DNA of 64,000 bases. Origin: Jejubacter sp036620675. Its GTDB lineage: Bacteria; Pseudomonadota; Gammaproteobacteria; Enterobacterales; Enterobacteriaceae. Made by a program: the position numbers and the translations under genes. The notes below the pieces were generated by a model. It worked only from the letters and a program-made list of their open reading frames with translations, made no database searches and was not told where the DNA came from. Positions 27,446 through 36,050 of this stretch are shown here, one piece after another. The stretch lies in assembly GCA_036620675.1 (NCBI GenBank), contig JAZHEE010000017.1; one strand, 5' to 3'. Position 1 is the stretch's first letter. Each line of letters starts with the position of its first letter.

Positions 27446-28250
27446 CTGGCGTGGCAGAGCCATGCTCTGCGCTCTGCTGATGCTGGTACCGGCGTGGCTG
27501 TTTGCCGCGCCGCGCGTTATTTCACTCTCTCCTGCTAATACCGAACTGGCCTTTGCCGCTGGCATTACCCCCGTGGCTGTCAGCGCCTGGTCAGACTATC
27601 CCGAACAGGCGAAAAATATTGAACAGGTGGCGGACTGGCAGGGCATTAAGGTCGAACGAATTCTGGCTCTGAAACCAGACCTGATCCTGGCCTGGCGCGG
27701 CGGAAACCCCCGTCGTCCCATCGAGCAACTGTCCCGATTCGGCGTAAAGGTGCTGTGGCTCGATCCCGTCCGGGTCGAAGAGGTCGCAGACGTACTACAG
27801 CAACTGGCGGAGTGGAGTCCGGCGCCAGATAAGGCGCACCAGGCGGCGGCCCAACTGCGCGAACAGTGGAAAATGCTACAGCGGCACTACAGCGAACGCC
27901 CGAAACGGCGGGTATTTTTACAGTTTGGCGACCGTCCACTGTTCACAAGTTCTGCCCGTTCACTCCAGAATCAACTGCTGGAAACCTGCGGTGGTGACAA
28001 CATCTTTGCCGAAAGTAAGGTGCCCTGGCCCCAGGTGAGTCGGGAACAGGTGCTGGCCCGTCGGCCTCAGGCTATTATTACGCCAGGTGGGGAACAAAAA
28101 GCGGCTGCCGTTCGGCGCTTCTGGGGAACCACGCTGCCGGTGCCGGTAATTAGCCTGAAAGAGGACTGGTTTGAACGGGCCGGGCCGCGTATTATCCTCG
28201 CCGCCCGGCAGCTTTGCGGGGCGTTGTCGCATCTGAAATCACCGAGTTGA
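27438..28250 (+). CDS. btuF: Vitamin B12 periplasmic binding protein BtuF
   Basis: Periplasmic cobalamin-binding component of the BtuCDF importer. It has 270 residues (E. coli 266) with a signal peptide ending LFAAPRVISLSP and two lobes joined by a helix, the class III binding protein design. The ATG lies inside the end of mtnN (overlap of eight bases). The BtuC and BtuD partners are not in this window, which is also the E. coli arrangement. yadS begins 10 bases downstream. Confidence 0.95.
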   Translation: MANWRGRAMLCALLMLVPAWLFAAPRVISLSPANTELAFAAGITPVAVSAWSDYPEQAKNIEQVADWQGIKVERILALKPDLILAWRGGNPRRPIEQLSRFGVKVLWLDPVRVEEVADVLQQLAEWSPAPDKAHQAAAQLREQWKMLQRHYSERPKRRVFLQFGDRPLFTSSARSLQNQLLETCGGDNIFAESKVPWPQVSREQVLARRPQAIITPGGEQKAAAVRRFWGTTLPVPVISLKEDWFERAGPRIILAARQLCGALSHLKSPS

Positions 28251-28260
28251 GGCTCTCTGC

Positions 28261-28881
28261 ATGCTGGTCTACTGGCTGGATATTATTGGCACGGCCGTCT
28301 TTGCGATTTCCGGCGTTCTGCTGGCGGGAAAACTCCGTATGGATCCCTTCGGAGTACTGGTTCTCGGGGTGGTAACCGCAGTGGGTGGCGGAACCATTCG
28401 CGATATGGCGCTGGATAACGGCCCGGTATTCTGGGTGAAGGATCCTACCGACCTGGTAGTGGCGATGGTCACCAGCATGCTGACTATTATACTGGTGCGA
28501 CAGCCCAGACGTCTGCCGAAATGGACGCTACCTGTACTGGACGCTGTCGGCCTTGCGGTATTTGTCGGCATCGGGGTGAATAAAGCCTTCCAGGCCGGAA
28601 CCGGGCCGTTGATAGCCGTTTGCATGGGAGTGCTGACCGGCGTGGGGGGTGGCATTATCCGCGACGTACTGGCGCGTGAAGTTCCAATGATCCTGCGCAC
28701 CGAAATCTATGCCACTGCCTGCATCGTTGGCGGTATCGTCCACGCCACCGCATGGGATATCTTTCAGGTTCCGCTGGAGCAGGCCAGTATGATCGGTATG
28801 GCCGTGACGCTGAGCATTCGTCTGGCCGCCATCCGCTGGCATCTGAAGCTGCCCACCTTTGCGCTCGAAGACCGCCAGTAA
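28261..28881 (+). CDS. yadS: TRIC/UPF0126-family membrane protein YadS
   Basis: Inner-membrane protein of 206 residues with about seven hydrophobic segments. It is an internal duplication: each half carries the glycine-rich motif followed by IRD (AVGGGTIRDMAL and GVGGGIIRDVLA). The family is related to trimeric intracellular cation channels, and some members have been linked to glycine transport; the substrate here cannot be read from sequence. It ends the mtnN-btuF-yadS run and converges on erpA. Confidence 0.9.
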   Translation: MLVYWLDIIGTAVFAISGVLLAGKLRMDPFGVLVLGVVTAVGGGTIRDMALDNGPVFWVKDPTDLVVAMVTSMLTIILVRQPRRLPKWTLPVLDAVGLAVFVGIGVNKAFQAGTGPLIAVCMGVLTGVGGGIIRDVLAREVPMILRTEIYATACIVGGIVHATAWDIFQVPLEQASMIGMAVTLSIRLAAIRWHLKLPTFALEDRQ

Positions 28882-28911
28882 AAACAACAAGGCCGCGCAT
28901 TATGCGCGGCC
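28881..28911 (-). terminator. Terminator between yadS and erpA
   Basis: Nine-pair stem GGCCGCGCA/TGCGCGGCC with a three-base loop. On the minus strand it is followed by a T-rich tract (TTGTTGTTTT), so it serves erpA; the plus side lacks a T run. Confidence 0.75.
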
Positions 28912-28933
28912 CCATGTCAGCCAAAGCTGAAAA

Positions 28934-29278
28934 TTAAATGCTGAACGAAGAACCGCAACCGCAGGTGCTGGTCGCGTTCGGGTTGTTCACCACAAAGCGG
29001 GAGCCTTCCAGACCCTCGGTATAATCAACGGATCCGCCGACCAGATATTGCAGACTCATGGGATCCACCACCAGCGATACGCCCTGTTTCTCAATGGTCA
29101 TATCGCCTTCGTTGACCTGGTCATCGAACGTAAAGCCATACTGGAAGCCGCTGCAACCACCACCGGTGATGTACACGCGCAGCTTCAGATTCGGGTTTTC
29201 CTCATCTGCGATCAGGTGTTTTACTTTACTGGCTGCCGCATCGGTAAACTGCAGGGGCAGCGCTACGTCATCACTCAT
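28934..29278 (-). CDS. erpA: Iron-sulfur cluster insertion protein ErpA
   Basis: A-type carrier that delivers Fe-S clusters to apoproteins, including the isoprenoid enzymes IspG and IspH, which makes it essential for aerobic growth in E. coli. It has 114 residues, as in E. coli. The three cluster cysteines are at C42 (GGGCSGFQYG), C106 and C108 (CGCGSSFSI). It lies 81 bases downstream of clcA on the same strand. Confidence 0.97.
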   Translation of the reverse strand: MSDDVALPLQFTDAAASKVKHLIADEENPNLKLRVYITGGGCSGFQYGFTFDDQVNEGDMTIEKQGVSLVVDPMSLQYLVGGSVDYTEGLEGSRFVVNNPNATSTCGCGSSFSI

Positions 29279-29359
29279 TTTTTGCTCCCAACTAAGGACA
29301 TCGTCGGGTAAAAATCAACCCGATCTTTGATGCCATTATCCAATACCCTGGTAAATCGT

Positions 29360-30787
29360 TCAAGTATTCTCCTGAACCGGGACTTTCTCCTTCTGCTGCC
29401 CCAGTTGCCTGTCCGCCTCCTGTTTTGCCAGGGTGCGAGCAAGGATCGACGAATAGAGCGGTTTACCTCCCAGGAACTGGGCTAACAGGGTAGCGCCCAG
29501 ACAGGTGATAATCATCGGCAAAATGAGCTGGTAATTATCGGTCATCTCCAGAACCAGAACGATACCGGTCAGCGGCGCCCGCACCGAGGCGGCGAACAGC
29601 GCCCCCATACCGGCAATGGCAAAGGTACCCGCTTCCAGATTATAGCCGGGAAACCAGACCGTGCAGACCATGCCGAATGCGGTACCGAACAGCGTGCCCA
29701 GCGCCAGCATCGGTGCAAAAATGCCACCGGGAGCGCCGGAAGAGAAGCACAGCAGCGTGGTCACGACCCGGGCGATAAAAATAAACAGTAGCGTCGTCAC
29801 CGTATAGTTACCGGCGGCGGCAATGGGGATAAGCGCAAAACCGCCGCCCGCCGCTTCCGGCTCGATCAATCCCAGAACACCGCATATACCACCCAGCAAC
29901 CCGCCAATCAGCACCCACTTCTTAATATTGCCACCGTGCAAGCGCTGGAACATATCCTGAGTACGAAAGACCATGCCGTTAAATAGCGGCCCCAGCACCC
30001 CAAATATCATCCCCAGCACCAGGTAGAGCCAGAGCGTCTCTACCGGCGCGTTAATCAGTTTACCGACTTCGATGACCGCCCCTTCCCCGTTAAAGATGCG
30101 GAACACCACACTCGACATAATCACGCCGGTAAAAACGGCTTTAATCGAGATCAGGTTGTATCGGAACTGCGGGCGCATCTCTTCAAGAATGAACAGAATC
30201 CCGGCCAGCGGCGCGTTAAAGGCCGCAGAAAGCCCCGCCGCCGCGCCGGTGGCTAGTAGCGTATGACGCGCCTCGGCGCCGCGTACCCGGAAAATATCCA
30301 GCACCATACGTCCGATATTGCCACCAATCTGCACCGTCGGCCCTTCGCGCCCCAGCACCATGCCGCCGCCCAGAGTTCCCATACCGCCGATAAATTTGAC
30401 CGGCAGAACCCGCCACCAGCGTACCGGGCGCATCTCTTCCAGCGCCCCTTCGATCTCCGGAATCCCGGAACCGCCCGCTTCCGGCGCAAAACGCCGCACC
30501 AGCCAGTAGCCCACCATCGCAAGCCCCGCCGAAACGATAAACGCCGTCGGCCATACCAGCCACCAGCGATATGCCGTTTCAGCTAATAGCCCGATTCGGT
30601 TGTGCTGTACCCAGGTCACGGCCTTCTCAAACGCCACCCCGACCAGCCCAGCCAGGGCGCCGACCACGGCAGCCATCAGCAGAATAGCCAGCGGTGTTTT
30701 ATCACGATGGATCAGGCGACGCACGATATCACCACGCCGCAGACGGACGACCTGGCGTGACTCGAAAGAGGGAGATTCAGGATTCAT
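29360..30787 (-). CDS. clcA: H+/Cl- exchange transporter ClcA
   Basis: Inner-membrane CLC antiporter that exchanges two chloride for one proton and helps in extreme acid. It has 475 residues (E. coli 473). The chloride-path motifs GSGIPEIEG, GREGPTVQ and GGIFAPMLALG are present, the gating glutamate is E148 and the proton glutamate E203, both with E. coli numbering. A tyrosine in KPLYSSIL corresponds to the central Tyr. It diverges from hemL with a 178-base gap. Confidence 0.96.
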   Translation of the reverse strand: MNPESPSFESRQVVRLRRGDIVRRLIHRDKTPLAILLMAAVVGALAGLVGVAFEKAVTWVQHNRIGLLAETAYRWWLVWPTAFIVSAGLAMVGYWLVRRFAPEAGGSGIPEIEGALEEMRPVRWWRVLPVKFIGGMGTLGGGMVLGREGPTVQIGGNIGRMVLDIFRVRGAEARHTLLATGAAAGLSAAFNAPLAGILFILEEMRPQFRYNLISIKAVFTGVIMSSVVFRIFNGEGAVIEVGKLINAPVETLWLYLVLGMIFGVLGPLFNGMVFRTQDMFQRLHGGNIKKWVLIGGLLGGICGVLGLIEPEAAGGGFALIPIAAAGNYTVTTLLFIFIARVVTTLLCFSSGAPGGIFAPMLALGTLFGTAFGMVCTVWFPGYNLEAGTFAIAGMGALFAASVRAPLTGIVLVLEMTDNYQLILPMIITCLGATLLAQFLGGKPLYSSILARTLAKQEADRQLGQQKEKVPVQENT

Positions 30788-30965
30788 AGGTAATCATAAA
30801 TTGGTATGACCAAAAACCATCGCACATTCTATCACCTTACTGGCTTACGTCATCAGAAAAAACCTTACAAAGCACCATGGTTCCATCGGGCAAAGCTTTT
30901 ATAAACTTTGCATAATCCCGTAGAATAACCAGTTACACACCACCATACGAATCAGGAGTCGATTC

Positions 30966-32246
30966 ATGAGCCAGTCTGAAAACCTCTACGCTACCGCTCG
31001 CCAGCTTATTCCCGGGGGGGTTAACTCACCGGTGCGCGCCTTTACCGGCGCAGGCGGCGCGCCGCTGTTTATCGAGCGAGCCGACGGCGCATACCTCTAT
31101 GATGTCGACGGCAAGGCCTATATTGACTATGTTGGCTCCTGGGGCCCAATGGTGCTGGGCCATAACCATCCTGGGATTCGAAGCGCGGTTATCGAAGCGG
31201 CGCAGCGCGGCCTGAGCTTTGGCGCACCGACCGAGATGGAAGTCAAAATGGCGCAACTGGTCACCGAGCTGGTGCCGACCATGGATATGGTGCGTATGGT
31301 GAACTCCGGTACTGAAGCCACCATGAGCGCCATCCGTCTGGCTCGCGGCTTCACCGGCCGCGACAAAATCATCAAATTCGAAGGCTGTTACCACGGCCAT
31401 GCCGATTGCCTGCTGGTGAAAGCCGGTTCCGGTGCCCTGACCCTGGGCCAGCCTAACTCGCCGGGGGTGCCCGCCGACTTCGCGAAGCACACCCTGACCT
31501 GTACCTATAACGATCTCGACTCCGTGCGCGCCGCCTTTGAACAGTATCCACAGGAGATCGCCTGCATCATCGTCGAACCGGTAGCAGGCAACATGAACTG
31601 CGTGCCGCCGCTGCCTGAATTCCTGCCGGGGCTGCGAGCGCTGTGCGACGAATTCGGCGCGCTGTTGATTATCGACGAGGTGATGACCGGCTTCCGCGTG
31701 GCGCTGGCGGGCGCTCAGTCTTACTACGATGTGGTGCCTGACCTTACCTGTCTGGGCAAAATCATCGGCGGCGGGATGCCGGTAGGCGCCTTTGGCGGCC
31801 GCCGCGAAGTAATGGAGGCCCTGGCTCCCACTGGCCCGGTCTATCAGGCGGGTACGCTTTCCGGCAACCCCATCGCCATGGCGGCGGGTTATGCCTGTCT
31901 GAGCGAAGTGGCCCAGCCCGGCGTACATGAAACCCTGGACGAACTGACTACTCGCCTGGCGCAAGGGCTGCGTGAAGCGGCTCAGGACGCAGGGATCCCA
32001 CTGGTGGTGAACCACGTGGGCGGGATGTTTGGCCTGTTCTTTACCGATGCGCCGACCGTCACCTGCTATCAGGACGTAGTGGCCTGCGATGTGGAACGCT
32101 TCAAACGCTTCTTCCATCTGATGCTGGACGAAGGCGTCTACCTGGCGCCTTCCGCCTTCGAAGCGGGCTTTATGTCCATCGCTCACAGCGCCGAGGATAT
32201 CAACCGCACCGTCGACGCCGCCCGCAAGGCGTTCGCGAAGCTGTAA
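30966..32246 (+). CDS. hemL: Glutamate-1-semialdehyde 2,1-aminomutase
   Basis: PLP enzyme that converts glutamate semialdehyde to 5-aminolevulinate, the last step of the C5 route to haem. It has 426 residues, as in E. coli. The PLP lysine is K265 in CLGKIIGGGMP, and the GSWGPMVLGHNHP and NSGTEATMSAIRLAR cofactor segments are present. The ATG follows CAGGAG. A terminator follows, and then the convergent oxidoreductase that E. coli does not have at this site. Confidence 0.97.
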   Translation: MSQSENLYATARQLIPGGVNSPVRAFTGAGGAPLFIERADGAYLYDVDGKAYIDYVGSWGPMVLGHNHPGIRSAVIEAAQRGLSFGAPTEMEVKMAQLVTELVPTMDMVRMVNSGTEATMSAIRLARGFTGRDKIIKFEGCYHGHADCLLVKAGSGALTLGQPNSPGVPADFAKHTLTCTYNDLDSVRAAFEQYPQEIACIIVEPVAGNMNCVPPLPEFLPGLRALCDEFGALLIIDEVMTGFRVALAGAQSYYDVVPDLTCLGKIIGGGMPVGAFGGRREVMEALAPTGPVYQAGTLSGNPIAMAAGYACLSEVAQPGVHETLDELTTRLAQGLREAAQDAGIPLVVNHVGGMFGLFFTDAPTVTCYQDVVACDVERFKRFFHLMLDEGVYLAPSAFEAGFMSIAHSAEDINRTVDAARKAFAKL

Positions 32247-32253
32247 CCCCATT

Positions 32254-32281
32254 CGCCGCCGACCTCCGTCGGCGGCGTTTT
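32254..32281 (+). terminator. Terminator after hemL
   Basis: Ten-pair stem CGCCGCCGAC/GTCGGCGGCG with a four-base loop and four T on the plus strand. It ends one base short of the oxidoreductase stop; the other strand has no T run. Confidence 0.85.
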
Positions 32282-32282
32282 C

Positions 32283-33065
32283 CTACGATCGTAAATGAAT
32301 CCCGAAGCCGCTCTGCCCCGGCGCAATATCTTCACGCAGCGTCAGATCGGGAATGGTGTAATCACCGCCGTTCTGATAGCGCCAGCCCATGATCGGCTGC
32401 TGCCATAGGGTATCCAGCCGCTCCCCCAGTGCGGCGCGCTCCCGGGCAAAGCGCTGCTCGTCCACTTTGCCGGTGCGCCAGACCAGATGCGGCGCCAGCA
32501 CGTCAAAGCCAGGATACCACAACATGCCGTGATGAATCGGAAACAGAATATCGTCGATCGGGCCGTTAACGCCCCTGGGGCCATAGTGGGACTCCCATCC
32601 ACCAATCGTGACCACCAGCATGGCGCGCTTACCAACCATGCTGCCTTCCCCATAGCGATCTCCCCAGTGGCGGTCTGAATGCTCCCCGACCCCATAGGCA
32701 AGCCCGGCGGCGTAAACCCGCTCCACCCAGCCTTTCATAATCGCCGGCATCGACATCCACCACAGCGGAAACTGAAAAATCACCGCATCCGCCTGGCGCA
32801 GTTTTTCCTGTTCCCGGGTGATATCTGCCGCCTGAGTGCCTTCGTTAAACGCCCTGAGCGAATCCATAGTGGGGTTAAGGGGCAACGCTGGATCCCGGGC
32901 CGGATAATCCCGGGCATCCAACTGCGCCTTCCAGTTCATGGCATAGAGATCGGAAAGCATCACTCGATGGCCTGCCGCCTCCAGTCGTTCAATGATAAAT
33001 GTCTTGATCGCCCCATTCAGGGAGCGGGGCTCCGGGTGGGCATAAACCAGCAGAACATGGCTCAT
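32283..33065 (-). CDS. Flavodoxin-fold NAD(P)H:quinone oxidoreductase family protein
   Basis: Protein of 260 residues of the Flavodoxin_2/NQO1 family, to which MdaB and KefF belong. The N-terminal HVLLVYAHPEPRSLNG is the FMN/FAD phosphate-binding segment, and AVIFQFPLWWMSMPAIMKGW is the family's flavin-ring region. It likely reduces a quinone or other electrophile with NAD(P)H in the cytoplasm; the substrate is unknown. I chose the ATG at 33065, eight bases after AGGAG, over an in-frame GTG at 33074 that overlaps that site. It is transcribed away from a LysR gene, which probably controls it. E. coli K-12 lacks this pair between fhuB and hemL. Confidence 0.85.
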   Translation of the reverse strand: MSHVLLVYAHPEPRSLNGAIKTFIIERLEAAGHRVMLSDLYAMNWKAQLDARDYPARDPALPLNPTMDSLRAFNEGTQAADITREQEKLRQADAVIFQFPLWWMSMPAIMKGWVERVYAAGLAYGVGEHSDRHWGDRYGEGSMVGKRAMLVVTIGGWESHYGPRGVNGPIDDILFPIHHGMLWYPGFDVLAPHLVWRTGKVDEQRFARERAALGERLDTLWQQPIMGWRYQNGGDYTIPDLTLREDIAPGQSGFGIHLRS

Positions 33066-33115
33066 CTCTGTCACTCCTTACGGGATTGATGTTATGAGCA
33101 GACTAGTGCGCCACC

Positions 33116-33154
33116 AGGTATAGTTGAAATGAATAACCTAAATAGCAGGTATAG
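33116..33154. promoter_or_regulatory. Candidate LysR-type operator
   Basis: In the 91-base divergent gap, AGGTATAG occurs twice (33116-33123 and 33147-33154), and an inverted version, ATAACCTA (33133-33140), lies between them. ACCT-N7-AGGT forms a dyad of the kind LysR proteins bind. The second copy ends two bases before the regulator's ATG, which would suit autoregulation. Confidence 0.5.
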
Positions 33155-33156
33155 CC

Positions 33157-34068
33157 ATGAACAATTTTGATGGTCTGGATCTGAATCTGCTGGTAACGCT
33201 GGACACCCTGTTGCATGAGCAAAGCGTAACGCGCGCGGCGGCCCGGCTTCATCTTTCCCAGCCTTCGGTCAGCATCCAGTTAGCGAAGCTACGCGACCAT
33301 TTTCAGGATCCTCTACTGATCCCCGGCCCCAGAGGGATGCGCCCCACCGCCAGAGCCGAAGCGCTGCGGGAACCTCTGCATCTGGCGCTCGGCACGCTAA
33401 GGCAGGCCGTCGCGCCCCCTTCCCGTTTCATTGCGGAGCAGGCCTGCCTCACCTGGTGCGTGATGGCTTCAGACTTCAGTGAACAAACGGTGTTGCTGCC
33501 TGCACTTAACCGGCTACGGGCCGAAGCGCCTGGATGCCGGCTGGCGATTATCAGTCAGGCGCCGTCGCGTCTTGCGGAAATGACCGAGCGCGGCGGCGTC
33601 GATCTGGCCTTTAATACCCGGGAGGAAGCCCCGCCGGGGCTACGCAGCCGGGTGCTGTTCGAAGAGCGCTACGTGCTGGCCTGTCGGCGCGACCATCCGC
33701 ATCTGATGACCCTGCCCACGCTGGAAACCTTCTGCGCACTGGAACACATTGTCATTTCACCGGAGGGGGGTGGCTTCGCGGGCATTACCGATAAAGCGCT
33801 GGCGACGCAGGGTATCCGGCGTCGGGTGGCGCTCTCCGTGCCTCGTTTCAGCTTTGCGGCCGCTATTGTAGCCCAGAGCGATATGGTGGCGGTGCTGCCA
33901 GAGCGTCTGGTACATGGTCAGCCAGGGCTGCGGACCTGGGAGCCCCCCGTCGCCCTGCCCGGCTTTGAGATGCTGATGCTATGGCCCGAGCGACTGCACC
34001 GGGATCCGGCACACCGCTGGTTAAGAGAGCGAATCGCGACTCCGCCCGGGGAGCCGATATCCGTTTAA
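33157..34068 (+). CDS. LysR-family transcriptional regulator
   Basis: Protein of 303 residues. The N-terminal winged helix-turn-helix is clear (LLHEQSVTRAAARLHLSQPS), followed by a periplasmic-binding-like effector domain. It begins MNNFDGLDLNLLVTLDTLL, the pattern of the NodD-like subgroup. It diverges from the flavodoxin-fold oxidoreductase, so it most likely senses a quinone, aromatic or oxidative signal and regulates that gene; this is inference from position. Its stop codon overlaps the fhuB stop in the shared bases TTAA (34065-34068). Confidence 0.88.
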   Translation: MNNFDGLDLNLLVTLDTLLHEQSVTRAAARLHLSQPSVSIQLAKLRDHFQDPLLIPGPRGMRPTARAEALREPLHLALGTLRQAVAPPSRFIAEQACLTWCVMASDFSEQTVLLPALNRLRAEAPGCRLAIISQAPSRLAEMTERGGVDLAFNTREEAPPGLRSRVLFEERYVLACRRDHPHLMTLPTLETFCALEHIVISPEGGGFAGITDKALATQGIRRRVALSVPRFSFAAAIVAQSDMVAVLPERLVHGQPGLRTWEPPVALPGFEMLMLWPERLHRDPAHRWLRERIATPPGEPISV

Positions 34069-36050
34069 CGCCCCTGCCTGCGCAGCAGCAGCACGAAGTA
34101 AGGCGCGCCGATAAAGGTGGCCAGCAGACCCGCCGGAACCTGATCCGGGAACAGCAGCATCCGCCCGCACCAGTCGGCCAGCACCATCAGCGCTCCACCG
34201 AGCAGCACCGCGATAATCAGCTGCGGCATGGCGCGACGAAACCCCATCATTCGGGCGATATGGGGCGCCATCAGCCCGACAAAGCTCAGGGGGCCGATGG
34301 TCAGGGTCGCCGCGGCCGTCAGACAGGCGGCCAGCAGCAGCAGCGCGATCCGGGTCGGCGTTAGCGCCATCCCCACCGCCCGGGCGGTGGGGCCACCCAG
34401 CGGCAGAACCTGTAGCCAGCGGTGGCAAAGCGGCGTCAACGCCAGCAGCACCACCATCACCAGCGCGGTACGACCCGCAGCGGCGCCGGTCACGTTATAG
34501 GTCGAACCGGAAAGCCAGGTCAGCAGAGAAGCCATGCGCGGATCGCCGCTCGCCATCAGCATCATCAGCAGCATGGTGAAGGCGGTGCCGATCGCCATCC
34601 CCGCCAGCAGCATACGCTGGGGTGAAAAACCGCCGCGTCCGGCAGCGGCCATGATAACCATCAGAGTCAGGGCGGCACCCAGACTCCCCGCCGGCAGCAG
34701 CCAGCCGAAGGCGTCTCCCGGCACCATAAACAGCATCACCACCACGCCGAAGGCCGCACCAGAGCTAATCCCCAGCACTTCCGGGCTGGCCATGCCGTTA
34801 CCGGTCAGGCGCTGGATAATACAGCCCGCCGCCGCCAGCATCATCCCGGCGCTCAGGGCCGCCAGCACTCGCGGCCAGCGCCAGTGCCAGAGCTGCCCCA
34901 ACAGCTCACCAGAGGCCCAACGCCAGCCGACGGCATCGCGCCCCAGAATCAACGCGACAGCCAGCAACGCCAGCAGCAGCCCGACGCCCAGTAACGCATA
35001 GCCAATCACATGGCGGCGCTCCGCACTGACGCTGGCCCCTTCGTTCATTGAGGGGGCGCTCATAGTGCGCAGACGCGGCAGCAGCCACAGCAGCAGCGGC
35101 GCGCCGATAAGCGCAGTCACCGTCCCGGTAGAGAGCTCCCGCCACACCCGGGTCAGCCAGACAATAATCTGATCGGAGAGCCACAGGATCAGCGCGCCAG
35201 TCAGTGCCGCCAGCACCAGACGGGCCAGCAAGCGCCTGGCTCCCAGCATTCGCGCCAGCAGAGGAGCGAACAGACCGATAAAGCCGACGATCCCCACCGC
35301 ATTGACCAGCAGCGCGCTGATGGCAATGGCCAGCGCCAGAGTCCCCAGTCGCACCATAGAGAGCGCCAGCCCCAGATTACGCGCCACGCCGTCGTCCAGC
35401 CCGATCAGCGTCAGCGGACGCAGCAGCAGCAGGGTCAGCACCACGCCGCCCAACAGCTGCGGCCACAGGCTGTCGACAATGCGCCAGTCGGTCTGATTCA
35501 GAGCGCCGGTGCTCCACAGGAACATATTCTGGAGCTGGTCATGGTGGAAAATCGCCAGCAGCTGGTTGATGGCGCCGCAATACAGGCTTACCACCAGTCC
35601 CGCCAGGATAAGAGTCACCGGCGACAGCCGCTTGCCCCAGGCCACGCCGAATACCAGCAAACCAACAATGCCGGCCCCGATCAGCGCCGCAAACTGCTGG
35701 GTCAGCAGCCCGCCCGGTAACGCCCACAGCGTGGCGACGGTGACGCCCAGCTGCGCGCCGGTGGCGACGCCGAGCGTGGTGGGCTCCGCCAGCGGGTTGC
35801 GCAACACCTGCTGGAACAGCACCCCGACCAGCCCAAGACCCGCCCCCACCAGCAGCGACACCGCCAACCGCGGCAGCGCGCTATAGTGAAACAGCATCTG
35901 CGCAATACTGTCGATATCTGGCTGACGCAGGGCACGCCCCCATTGCGCCAGCGGTAACTGGGCGTTCAGGTTGAAGCCGGTTATCGCCAGCGCGGCAATG
36001 AACAGCACGCTCAGCAGAATTCCCGGTATCATCACGTGACGGTGCCTCAT
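34065..36050 (-). CDS. fhuB: Ferrichrome ABC transporter permease FhuB
   Basis: Inner-membrane permease for hydroxamate siderophores. It has 661 residues (E. coli 660) and about 20 membrane segments, in two homologous halves fused in one chain. Each half has the ATP-binding-protein contact helix (VRNLGLAL-like region and PTRIALLLLAACLT region) and a GFIGLFAPLLARML or SFVGLMAPHIARMM motif. The ATG at 36050 overlaps the fhuD stop as ATGA. The frame runs 42 codons further upstream inside fhuD, which I reject. The 3' end overlaps the convergent LysR gene by four bases. Confidence 0.95.
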   Translation of the reverse strand: MRHRHVMIPGILLSVLFIAALAITGFNLNAQLPLAQWGRALRQPDIDSIAQMLFHYSALPRLAVSLLVGAGLGLVGVLFQQVLRNPLAEPTTLGVATGAQLGVTVATLWALPGGLLTQQFAALIGAGIVGLLVFGVAWGKRLSPVTLILAGLVVSLYCGAINQLLAIFHHDQLQNMFLWSTGALNQTDWRIVDSLWPQLLGGVVLTLLLLRPLTLIGLDDGVARNLGLALSMVRLGTLALAIAISALLVNAVGIVGFIGLFAPLLARMLGARRLLARLVLAALTGALILWLSDQIIVWLTRVWRELSTGTVTALIGAPLLLWLLPRLRTMSAPSMNEGASVSAERRHVIGYALLGVGLLLALLAVALILGRDAVGWRWASGELLGQLWHWRWPRVLAALSAGMMLAAAGCIIQRLTGNGMASPEVLGISSGAAFGVVVMLFMVPGDAFGWLLPAGSLGAALTLMVIMAAAGRGGFSPQRMLLAGMAIGTAFTMLLMMLMASGDPRMASLLTWLSGSTYNVTGAAAGRTALVMVVLLALTPLCHRWLQVLPLGGPTARAVGMALTPTRIALLLLAACLTAAATLTIGPLSFVGLMAPHIARMMGFRRAMPQLIIAVLLGGALMVLADWCGRMLLFPDQVPAGLLATFIGAPYFVLLLRRQGR

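Noticed and set aside
31026..32252. Open frame of 408 codons on the minus strand opposite hemL
   Set aside because: Antisense shadow of hemL; the translation is His/Gln/Arg-rich with no family resemblance.
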